Positions 1-5,063 of a stretch of DNA of 5,077 nt are shown one piece after another. The translations under genes and the position numbers were made by a program. Below the pieces are notes generated by a model that saw only the letters and a program-made list of their open reading frames with translations, did no database searches and was not told where the DNA came from. The stretch lies in assembly GCA_021845155.1 (NCBI GenBank), contig JAKBSB010000117.1, forward strand, positions 1 through 5,077, given 5' to 3'. Every line of letters starts with the position of its first letter. The stretch's first letter is position 1. Origin of the DNA: Thermoplasmata archaeon. GTDB taxonomy: Archaea; Thermoplasmatota; Thermoplasmata; Thermoplasmatales; Thermoplasmataceae.

Positions 1-50
1 ATGTACTTTTCATCTGCCATACTTCCGCCTATGACTCCTATATTGTACAC
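1..50 (-). CDS. LOG/TIGR00725-like Rossmann protein, 5' end only (partial)
   Basis: Only the first ~17 codons of this minus-strand gene are in the window; the rest lies beyond base 1. From a GTG start at 50-48 it reads MYNIGVIGGSMADEKY. A short beta strand followed by VIGGS and an acidic/Lys-Tyr stretch is how LOG-like proteins of the TIGR00725 group (lysine-decarboxylase-like Rossmann fold) typically begin. Characterised LOG proteins are nucleoside 5'-monophosphate phosphoribohydrolases, but the TIGR00725 branch is poorly characterised. The start is well constrained: an in-frame TAG lies three codons upstream (59-57), and the next in-frame ATG (20-18) would remove the glycine-rich loop. A TATA-like box at 78-68 suits a leaderless transcript. 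The GGGGAG just before the GTG is too close to be a normal ribosome site. The gene is divergent from the HIT gene. With so few residues, another Rossmann-fold family is possible. Confidence 0.55.
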   Translation of the reverse strand, partial: MYNIGVIGGSMADEKY

Positions 51-67
51 TCTCCCCTATTCCCATA

Positions 68-78
68 ATATATTAAAG
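68..78 (-). promoter_or_regulatory. TATA-box promoter of the left-edge minus-strand gene
   Basis: On the minus strand the sequence CTTTAATATAT sits about 20-28 bases upstream of the GTG start at 50, and is preceded by AA. The spacing is slightly short but compatible with an archaeal TATA box driving a transcript that starts at or next to the start codon. The same core, AACTTTAATAT, recurs before the transporter operon at 1159-1169. The assignment rests on position and composition only. Confidence 0.45.
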
Positions 79-90
79 TTTGGAGATTTC

Positions 91-105
91 GCCTGCCTTC
101 CGGGC
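91..105. other. GC-rich imperfect inverted repeat between divergent promoters
   Basis: This GC-rich island (GCCTG, a five-base spacer, CGGGC) in an otherwise AT-rich spacer can pair over five positions, one of them a G-T mismatch. It lies between the two divergent TATA-like boxes and upstream of both, so it would not be in either predicted transcript. A regulator-binding site is possible. Chance is equally possible given how short the arms are. Confidence 0.2.
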
Positions 106-131
106 AATAAAGTTTCATTTTCTCCCTTAGC

Positions 132-140
132 ATAAATTTT
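132..140 (+). promoter_or_regulatory. Probable TATA-box promoter of the HIT gene
   Basis: ATAAATTTT lies 25-33 bases upstream of the HIT gene ATG at 165, the usual distance from an archaeal TATA box to a transcription start. There is no Shine-Dalgarno-like sequence between it and the ATG (TTAACTTCCC immediately precedes the start), so a leaderless mRNA starting at or near 165 is the simplest reading. Confidence 0.45.
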
Positions 141-164
141 TACTTAACCGTTCATTAACTTCCC

Positions 165-572
165 ATGGATCCATGTGTATTTTGCAGAATTGCTCAGGGT
201 ATGGAGCCATCTTACCCAGTTTTTGAAAATAAACACGTACTTGCTTTCCTGGATAACAATCCATTCACGCAGGGGCACACTCTTGTGATCCCGAAAAGGC
301 ATTACATAAACATGTTTGACATAGATGTGGAAACTCTGGAGGAAGTTGTCGGCGTCGTTCATTTGCTGGTTAAAAGATATGAAAAGAAACTTGGGATGTC
401 AGGAGTCAACATCCTCAATCTCAATGGCGCTGACGGCCAGCAGACTGTATACCATTTTCATATACACCTTATTCCCAGATTTTCAGGAGATAACCTGGTT
501 CCATGGATACAGGGCCTGCCCAGAGTCAAATCAGATTTAAGATCGGTACAAGCTAAGCTTATGAATGACTGA
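165..572 (+). CDS. HIT-family nucleotide hydrolase/transferase
   Basis: Cytosolic histidine-triad protein of 135 residues, a normal length for the Hint/Hit branch. The triad is H97-F-H99-I-H101 followed by LIPR. The middle histidine, H99, is the expected nucleophile, which forms a nucleotidyl intermediate when nucleoside phosphoramidates, dinucleoside polyphosphates or similar AMP-linked substrates are cleaved. Upstream of the triad is the family block N86-L-N-G-A-D-G-Q-Q. The N-terminal C4-x2-C7 pair, with H46 and H97, matches the zinc site found in many prokaryotic members. Residues 38-46 (HTLVIPKRH) are the usual core strand and turn. The ATG at 165 is the first start after an in-frame TAA at 156-158 and keeps CxxC at the N-terminus, so the start is firm. 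The gene is preceded by its own promoter and followed by a 90-base gap. The family call is secure; the physiological substrate cannot be read from sequence. Confidence 0.95.
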   Translation: MDPCVFCRIAQGMEPSYPVFENKHVLAFLDNNPFTQGHTLVIPKRHYINMFDIDVETLEEVVGVVHLLVKRYEKKLGMSGVNILNLNGADGQQTVYHFHIHLIPRFSGDNLVPWIQGLPRVKSDLRSVQAKLMND

Positions 573-620
573 AAACGAAACTTGGCATATTACAACCCAG
601 AAAGATGCGGACTTATTAAC

Positions 621-647
621 AATATTTTAAAATATTAAAATATATTA
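621..647 (+). promoter_or_regulatory. AT-only promoter region of the rhodanese gene
   Basis: These 27 bases contain only A and T and end 15 bases before the rhodanese ATG at 663. The region offers several overlapping TATA-like boxes, which would place transcription starts between about 650 and the ATG. Its first 16 bases (AATATTTTAAAATATT, 621-636) are a perfect palindrome. This is the most likely promoter for the downstream gene, though the exact box cannot be chosen by eye. Confidence 0.5.
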
Positions 648-653
648 GGACCT

Positions 654-657
654 GGAG
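654..657 (+). promoter_or_regulatory. Ribosome binding site of the rhodanese gene
   Basis: GGAG ends five bases before the ATG at 663 and would pair with the CCUCC core of archaeal 16S rRNA. It supports the ATG at 663 and suggests a short leader, unlike the HIT gene and the first transporter gene, which have none. Confidence 0.5.
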
Positions 658-662
658 ACAGC

Positions 663-1013
663 ATGCATTCATTTAATGAAAAAAAGATTGAAGAAAAAGA
701 TCCCATGGATGTTTATTCACTGATGGATGAAAATGAAGAAAACATAAAGATAATAGATGTAAGGGAACCTTACGAGTACTACGGAGATATGGGCCATGTT
801 AAAAATTCTCAGCTCATACCCTTAAATGAACTTCCGGAAAAAATAGAGGATCTAAAGAGGCTGAAATCCCCAATCGGAATAATATGCAACAGTGGAGAAA
901 GGAGTTACTATGCCTGTGCATATTTAATGGAAAATGAGATAAATAATCTATTCAACATAAGGGGTGGAATCATAAGGTGGCATCTGTCAGGACTTGAAGT
1001 TGAGTACGACTGA
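663..1013 (+). CDS. Single-domain rhodanese-like sulfurtransferase
   Basis: A 116-residue single rhodanese domain with no signal peptide or membrane segment, so cytosolic. It shows the family landmarks in order: I31-D-V-R-E (the DVRE strand end), GHVKNSQLIPLNEL at 44-57 (like the usual GHI-pGA-xIPL block), the active loop C75-N-S-G-E-R-S and the C-terminal R100-G-G-I-I-R-W at 100-106. C75 is the expected persulfide-carrying cysteine, and the six-residue loop is the sulfur-transferring rather than the phosphatase (CDC25) form. Rhodaneses move sulfane sulfur to acceptors such as cyanide or protein thiols; the acceptor here is unknown. About 20 extra N-terminal residues, rich in Lys and Glu, precede the domain; the ATG at 695, codon 15 minus a few residues of this lead-in, is not needed because GGAG precedes the ATG at 663. 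The gene appears to be transcribed alone. The neighbours give no specific pathway link. Confidence 0.92.
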   Translation: MHSFNEKKIEEKDPMDVYSLMDENEENIKIIDVREPYEYYGDMGHVKNSQLIPLNELPEKIEDLKRLKSPIGIICNSGERSYYACAYLMENEINNLFNIRGGIIRWHLSGLEVEYD

Positions 1014-1030
1014 TTGTTCCTGAAATTATT

Positions 1031-1048
1031 CCCTTTTTTATTGTTCTA
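1031..1048 (+). terminator. T-rich terminator candidate after the rhodanese gene
   Basis: CCC followed by six T residues (1034-1039) and a further T-rich run begins 18 bases after the rhodanese stop codon. Archaeal RNA polymerase can terminate on T-rich tracts with no hairpin. Position and composition fit a terminator, and no stable stem is visible immediately before it. Confidence 0.4.
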
Positions 1049-1069
1049 TTCATGGCATGTGAATATTAT

Positions 1070-1105
1070 AAAGGCAATCCAGTTGAATATCCAGAAAGCC
1101 TTTTT
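1070..1105 (+). terminator. Possible second terminator: inverted repeat plus T-tract
   Basis: AAAGGC (1070-1075) is repeated inverted as GCCTTT (1098-1103) with a 22-base loop, and the right arm runs into five T residues (1101-1105). It could back up the T-tract at 1031-1048 and insulate the transporter operon. The six-base stem and long loop make this a weak structure, possibly a chance match. Confidence 0.22.
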
Positions 1106-1158
1106 ATTCGCATCCGGGAACTATCTTGAAACGACTTAATGTCTTTGATAAAATAAAA

Positions 1159-1169
1159 AACTTTAATAT
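1159..1169 (+). promoter_or_regulatory. TATA-box promoter of the transporter operon
   Basis: AACTTTAATAT, preceded by an A-rich run (1149-1160) that could serve as a BRE, is centred about 27 bases upstream of the dppB-like ATG at 1192. No ribosome site lies between, so the operon mRNA is probably leaderless for its first gene. The same 11 bases occur in the promoter of the left-edge minus-strand gene. Confidence 0.6.
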
Positions 1170-1191
1170 GCCCTTTTAGGCTTTACGTGCA

Positions 1192-2223
1192 ATGGACACG
1201 AGGACTGTTTCGTTCATAATTAAAAGGGGAATTTATGCTGTAATAACCTTATTGATCCTTATCGTGTTTATTTTCATCTTGATCCATGTTATAGCTCCGA
1301 ATCCATTATCACTTGCAAGACTTTATGCAGGAAATCCACACGCTACACTTTCTCAACTCAAGGGAATAGTGGCAAAATATGGACTTGATTTACCTATTTA
1401 TGTTCAGATTTTAGACTATACAAAAAATATTCTTACGGGTAACTTTGGCTATGATCCATTGCATGACAAACCCGTGATAACACTTATAGGGGAATACCTG
1501 CCAAGAACCTTGGAATTTGTACTCCCGGGAATAACATTATCCGTAATCATAGGTCTCTTTACCGGAGCCTATGCTGCCAGTAAGAGGAGAAAGCCTGCTG
1601 ACTATGTTGTGAAAGGCTTTTATCTGGCCACGTGGTCCATGCCGACCTTCCTGTTAGCCGCCGCCCTGCAACTTATTATAGCCTATGACCTGAAATTGCT
1701 TCCTGCAATAGGCATGGTAAATCCAACTTTAGCTGCTCCTCCCGATATTCTCGCTTTTCCAATGCTTAATGCAATCTGGGCACATGACTGGCCTTATTTT
1801 ATAAGTCTTGTACACCATATGATTTTACCAATGGTTTCAGTTGCCCTCTTGTCATTTGGCCTGATCACGAGACTAACCAGGTCAACGATGCTTGACGTTA
1901 TGGAAACTGACTATTTCCGGCTGACACTGATGAAGGGTGTCTCGAGGAACAGGGCAGTTTATGGAGTGGCTCTGAGAAATGCTTCCATACCACTGGTAAC
2001 TTATATCGTTCTCGCATTTGCCTATGCTATGGGTGGAGCAGTTGTTATAGAGGATATATTCTCTTACCATGGAATGGGTTACTACATATTCCAGGCCGTA
2101 TTCAATCTTGACTACATTGGGATACTTGGGACTACCGTTATAATTGCTATTGCAGTTATTGTCGCCAATCTCGTTGCAGATATCCTTTATGGAATCTTGG
2201 ATCCGAGGGTGAGGTTAGAATGA
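1192..2223 (+). CDS. dppB: ABC importer permease, DppB/OppB type
   Basis: First permease of a peptide/nickel (Opp/Dpp) family importer; it forms half of the membrane channel with the DppC-like protein encoded next. At 343 residues it is slightly longer than typical. Membrane spans are visible at about 14-34, 107-128, 141-163, 208-226, 264-286 and 309-333. Between spans 1 and 2 is the external loop typical of DppB, with GLDLPIYVQ (64-72), LTGNFGYD (81-88) and LPRTLEF (103-109). The cytoplasmic EAA coupling loop that docks on the ATPase runs from about E238 (DYFRLTLMKG) through G249 to IP at 266-267. The protein ends in the family signature ILYGILDPRVRLE. Extra length lies between spans 3 and 4 (about 170-207). 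The ATG at 1192 is the first start after an in-frame TAG at 1177-1179. The stop overlaps the next start by four bases (ATGA). Substrate is not determined by this subunit's sequence. Confidence 0.93.
   Translation: MDTRTVSFIIKRGIYAVITLLILIVFIFILIHVIAPNPLSLARLYAGNPHATLSQLKGIVAKYGLDLPIYVQILDYTKNILTGNFGYDPLHDKPVITLIGEYLPRTLEFVLPGITLSVIIGLFTGAYAASKRRKPADYVVKGFYLATWSMPTFLLAAALQLIIAYDLKLLPAIGMVNPTLAAPPDILAFPMLNAIWAHDWPYFISLVHHMILPMVSVALLSFGLITRLTRSTMLDVMETDYFRLTLMKGVSRNRAVYGVALRNASIPLVTYIVLAFAYAMGGAVVIEDIFSYHGMGYYIFQAVFNLDYIGILGTTVIIAIAVIVANLVADILYGILDPRVRLE
2207..2215 (+). promoter_or_regulatory. Ribosome binding site for the DppC-like gene
   Basis: GGGTGAGGT lies within the last codons of the dppB-like gene and ends four bases before the ATG at 2220. 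Its GGTGA core (2208-2212) matches the archaeal anti-Shine-Dalgarno, with a seven-base spacer. Together with the ATGA stop/start overlap it supports coupled translation of the two permeases. Confidence 0.5.
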
Positions 2224-3152
2224 TAGAAGAATCAGGGTATGGTATCAATAAAGAAAAAAGCGAGCCAAAGCCAACAAACCGGTTAGCGGCTTATTTGAAA
2301 ATTATGATTAAAGATAAAACAGCCATAATCGGTCTGGTTATTGTAGTGGCATTTCTAGGATGGTCTTTAATCCAGGGAATTCTGGAAATGTTTTTTGGAA
2401 CTTCCGGACCGGCTGTTGCGCTTCTACCGCACAATCCTTTTAAATATAACTTATTTGTAGGACTCCACAGTCCCACATTAACATATCTTATGGGAACAAA
2501 TGCAAATGGTGAGGATATTTTATCGAGGATGCTCTATGCCATGCCCAGAGATGCGTTTATATCCATGGCTGTGGTATTTTCTGCTATTCTCATTGGAGGT
2601 GCCCTTGGAATAGTGGCTGGTTACCGCGGAAAATATACTGATGAAGTTATAATGAGAGTTACTGATGCATTCCTATCACTTCCCGCGCTTATACTCGTTC
2701 TTGCATTATCAGTATTGTTTAACGAAACACTAGACGGTGTCATACTTGCTCTTGTCATAGTCTGGTGGCCAATATACGCAAGGTTCTTCAGAGCACAAAC
2801 GCTCAGGATAAAGAATATGGATTATGTCACAGCATCAAAACTCAATAATGTATCTCCCCTGAAATTGTTTTTCAGCTATTTGTTTGTCAACTCAATTGAT
2901 CCTGTGATTGCCTATGCGGCTCTCGATTTTGGGAACGTTATATTAACCTACTCCACACTTGCCTTCCTTGGAATCGGTCTTGAGCCGCCGATCCCTGAAC
3001 TTGGATCAATGGCAGCAAACGGAGTGGGTACACTGCCTACAGGGTGGTGGTACGCCATTTTTCCGGGTCTTGCAATCCTTATAATTGTTATAGGATTTGT
3101 ACTTGTTGGAGATAGAATGCAGGATATTATATCAAACAGGATCAACTATTAG
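2220..3152 (+). CDS. dppC: ABC importer permease, DppC/OppC type
   Basis: Second permease of the importer, 310 residues. A charged cytoplasmic N-terminus (1-34) is followed by span 1 (about 35-57), the external loop with LMGTNANGEDILSRMLY (90-106, the family's GTD-x-GRD-x-SR block), then spans at about 113-134, 150-168, 172-189, 220-252 and 277-297. GYRGKYTDEVIMRVTDA (134-150) and STLAFLGIGLEPPIPELG (245-262) are clear DppC signatures, and the tail FVLVGDRMQDIISNR matches the usual ending. The EAA coupling loop at about 202-228 reads YVTASKLNNVSPLKLF. In relatives it normally carries a conserved Gly, here replaced by N210, and the usual Glu is T204. The frame is otherwise intact, so this looks like divergence rather than decay. 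The gene overlaps the dppB-like gene by four bases and is 11 bases from the dppD-like gene. Confidence 0.93.
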   Translation: MIEESGYGINKEKSEPKPTNRLAAYLKIMIKDKTAIIGLVIVVAFLGWSLIQGILEMFFGTSGPAVALLPHNPFKYNLFVGLHSPTLTYLMGTNANGEDILSRMLYAMPRDAFISMAVVFSAILIGGALGIVAGYRGKYTDEVIMRVTDAFLSLPALILVLALSVLFNETLDGVILALVIVWWPIYARFFRAQTLRIKNMDYVTASKLNNVSPLKLFFSYLFVNSIDPVIAYAALDFGNVILTYSTLAFLGIGLEPPIPELGSMAANGVGTLPTGWWYAIFPGLAILIIVIGFVLVGDRMQDIISNRINY

Positions 3153-3156
3153 GGTG
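3151..3156 (+). promoter_or_regulatory. Ribosome binding site that fixes the GTG start of the DppD-like gene
   Basis: AGGGTG, overlapping the dppC-like stop codon, ends seven bases before the GTG at 3164. It is the only purine-rich site suited to a start here. The GTG puts the protein start directly before the first conserved strand of the ATPase domain, as expected for the family. Confidence 0.4.
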
Positions 3157-3163
3157 TGTTTGG

Positions 3164-4129
3164 GTGTTACTAAGCATTAAAAAACTGGATGTTTCATACA
3201 ATACTGTGGCTGGACGTTACAAAGTAATTGATAACCTGAACCTGGACATAAATGAGGGAGAGTTTGTTTCTCTTGTTGGAGAATCGGCATCTGGCAAGTC
3301 CACGCTTGGACAGGTTATTTCCGGAATGCTGCCTGAGGTCGGTACTTCCTCCGGAAGGGTTATGCTCAATGACGTTGACATACTGAATCTTTCAGAGAGA
3401 GACATGACACAGATCAGGGGCACAACAGTTTTTATGATTTTCCAGAACCCATTGAACAGCCTTAACCCTGTCAAGAGGATTGGAGATCAACTTCTGGAAG
3501 CACTGGCAATAAGAAACGAGAGAGACAGAAGGGACTTAAGTTACGAAGACTCTCGACAGGAAGTAATAGAAGCCATGTCCAGCCTGAGATTGCCTGACCC
3601 CGAGAAACTCATGATTCGCTACCCGCATGAGCTCTCTGGAGGTCAGATTCAAAGAGTTGTTATATGTATGGCACTCTTACTTAAACCTAAGCTGTTGATT
3701 GCTGACGAGCCCACAACGGCCCTGGATGTAACTATTCAGGCTCAGGTAGTAAAATTGCTCAGGGACCTTAATAAGGAAACGAAGATGTCCATAATTTTCA
3801 TCACTCATGATGTTGGGCTGGCCTATGTCTTATCCGACAGGATGCTCGTGTTCTATGCCGGTAGGGTAATGGAACAGGGAGATACCGTGGGTATTGTGAA
3901 GAAACCCATGCATCCCTATACTTCTGGCCTGATAGCCAGTATACCCTCTTCTCCGAAAAGGACTGGAAAATTATATTCAATCCCGGGTTCTCCACCTTCA
4001 TATCTCTCATTGCCTGACGGCTGCAAGTTTAATCCGAGATGCAAATTTGTATTCGAAAAGTGCTATCACAATGAACCAGATTACGTAAAGAATAATGGCA
4101 GGGACATAAGGTGCTGGCTTTATGAGTGA
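3164..4129 (+). CDS. dppD: ABC importer ATPase, DppD/OppD type
   Basis: First of two ATPases that drive the importer from the cytoplasmic face; 321 residues, normal for the family. All nucleotide-binding motifs are present: Walker A GESASGKST (39-47), Q-loop Q94 in FQNPLNSLNP, signature LSGGQIQR (157-164), Walker B LLIADEP (177-183), D-loop ALD (186-188) and H-loop H215. The oligopeptide-transporter C-terminal extension follows: HPYTSGLIASIP (250-261), then PGSPPSYLSLPDGC and four cysteines C287, C293, C300 and C317. Related DppD proteins have been shown to bind a [4Fe-4S] cluster through such cysteines, so a cluster here is an inference from family. DppD type is suggested by its place before the second ATPase and by the early Walker A. 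Translation starts at GTG 3164, the only suitable start. It overlaps the next gene by eight bases. Confidence 0.94.
   Translation: MLLSIKKLDVSYNTVAGRYKVIDNLNLDINEGEFVSLVGESASGKSTLGQVISGMLPEVGTSSGRVMLNDVDILNLSERDMTQIRGTTVFMIFQNPLNSLNPVKRIGDQLLEALAIRNERDRRDLSYEDSRQEVIEAMSSLRLPDPEKLMIRYPHELSGGQIQRVVICMALLLKPKLLIADEPTTALDVTIQAQVVKLLRDLNKETKMSIIFITHDVGLAYVLSDRMLVFYAGRVMEQGDTVGIVKKPMHPYTSGLIASIPSSPKRTGKLYSIPGSPPSYLSLPDGCKFNPRCKFVFEKCYHNEPDYVKNNGRDIRCWLYE
4108..4113 (+). promoter_or_regulatory. Ribosome binding site for the DppF-like gene
   Basis: AAGGTG lies inside the last codons of the dppD-like gene, eight bases before the ATG at 4122. With the eight-base gene overlap this favours coupled or re-initiated translation of the second ATPase. 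Confidence 0.45.
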
Positions 4130-5063
4130 GATTATAAGACTGGATAATGTTGAGAAATATTATCTTGCACAGAAAAGAGGGTTAATTGATTCCATGGTAC
4201 GCGTTCCCAAGATATTCGTGAAGGCCCTGGATGGAGTTTCAATATCCATGGAACGCGGTGGAGTGGTGGCGATTGTCGGTGAAAGCGGTTCAGGTAAAAC
4301 TACAATGGGGAAGATTATAACCACACTGGAAAGACCAACTAAAGGGGATGTCTATTTTGAAGGTGTTAAAATAGAAAAGAAAAATTATAAAGAGACAAGA
4401 AAAAAGCTGGATATGGTTTTTCAGAACCCAAGTACATCACTCAATCCAAAAATGAAAGTGAAGGATATAGTTTCGGAACCACTGGGACATTTTGATGAGA
4501 AGCAGGTTTCAGAAGTTATAGCTCAGGTGGGTCTTACATATAATGAAGTTAAGAACAAGCAGGCGAGGGAATTATCTGGGGGACAGGTTCAAAGGATCGC
4601 CATTGCAAAGGCATTGATGAAAAGGCCGGAACTTTTGATCCTGGATGAACCAACTTCAGCACTTGATGAATCCATCCAGGCCCAGGTACTTAATTTGCTT
4701 GTTGACCTTCAGGAAAAATACAAGCTTACTTATCTTTTTATTACACACAACATACTCGTAGCTAAGTACATATCAGATTTTATAACAGTTTTATATGCCG
4801 GAAAGGTAGTGGAGTATGGAACAACTGATGATGTGCTATCCAAACCGCTGCACCCATATACCCAGCTTTTGCTCAGTTCTGTACCAACTACTGACACCAA
4901 GGAGGTCAAGCCCCCTACCGGAGATGTGCCAAGCCTCATCAATCTTCCAAGCGGTTGCAGGTTTCATCCCAGGTGCCCGTTTGTGATGGAAGTATGTAAG
5001 ACTAAAGACCCTCCGCTGAGAAACAATGGAAACAATAAGGTAGCATGTTGGCTTTATGAATAG
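4122..5063 (+). CDS. dppF: ABC importer ATPase, DppF/OppF type
   Basis: Second ATPase of the importer, 313 residues, expected to pair with the DppD-like subunit. The N-terminus has the longer lead typical of DppF (YYLAQKRGLIDSMVRVPKIF region, about 13-32) before KALDGVS (34-40). Motifs: Walker A GESGSGKTT (53-61), Q-loop Q101 in FQNPSTSLNP, signature LSGGQVQR (151-158), Walker B LLILDEP (171-177), D-loop ALD (180-182) and H-loop H209. Both composite ATP sites could therefore be catalytic. The C-terminal extension has HPYTQLLLSSVP (244-255) and the cysteines C279, C285, C292 and C309, spaced exactly as in the DppD-like protein, so a [4Fe-4S] cluster is again possible. Both proteins end in CWLYE. 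The ATG at 4122 starts inside the previous gene, which it overlaps by eight bases in another frame. The stop codon again lies within a stop/start overlap with a probable further gene. Confidence 0.94.
   Translation: MSEIIRLDNVEKYYLAQKRGLIDSMVRVPKIFVKALDGVSISMERGGVVAIVGESGSGKTTMGKIITTLERPTKGDVYFEGVKIEKKNYKETRKKLDMVFQNPSTSLNPKMKVKDIVSEPLGHFDEKQVSEVIAQVGLTYNEVKNKQARELSGGQVQRIAIAKALMKRPELLILDEPTSALDESIQAQVLNLLVDLQEKYKLTYLFITHNILVAKYISDFITVLYAGKVVEYGTTDDVLSKPLHPYTQLLLSSVPTTDTKEVKPPTGDVPSLINLPSGCRFHPRCPFVMEVCKTKDPPLRNNGNNKVACWLYE

Noticed and set aside
164..175. Perfect 12-base palindrome CATGGATCCATG over the HIT start codon
   Set aside because: About one such palindrome is expected by chance in 5 kb, it has no room for a loop, and the bases are explained by codons M-D-P-C.
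144..362. Minus-strand open frame of 72 codons opposite the HIT gene
   Set aside because: It lies antisense to a gene with clear catalytic motifs, has no recognisable domain, and its existence follows from codon bias of the real gene.
325..540. Second plus-strand frame of 71 codons inside the HIT gene
   Set aside because: It is out of frame with the HIT motifs, has no ribosome site and looks like a shadow.
1049..1063. Short imperfect inverted repeat TTCATGGCATGTGAA in the spacer before the transporter operon
   Set aside because: Only four-base arms pair; too weak for an operator or attachment site without other copies in the window.
88..1118. Shared TTCGC...TCCGGG blocks upstream of the left promoters (88-104) and the operon promoter (1107-1118)
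   Set aside because: The inner spacing differs and the distances to the TATA boxes do not match, so a common operator is not supported.
1064..1139. TATA-like TATTATAAAG (1064-1073) that might drive a small RNA or an 18-codon TTG-start frame at 1083
   Set aside because: The frame is tiny, has a rare start and no ribosome site, and no RNA structure stands out; it could equally be ordinary AT-rich spacer.
3217..3474. Minus-strand open frame of 85 codons under the DppD-like ATPase
   Set aside because: It mirrors the conserved Walker A to Q-loop region on the other strand. No family features; likewise for the other minus-strand frames at 1882-2070, 2291-2476, 2948-3145, 3801-4010 and 4730-4942.
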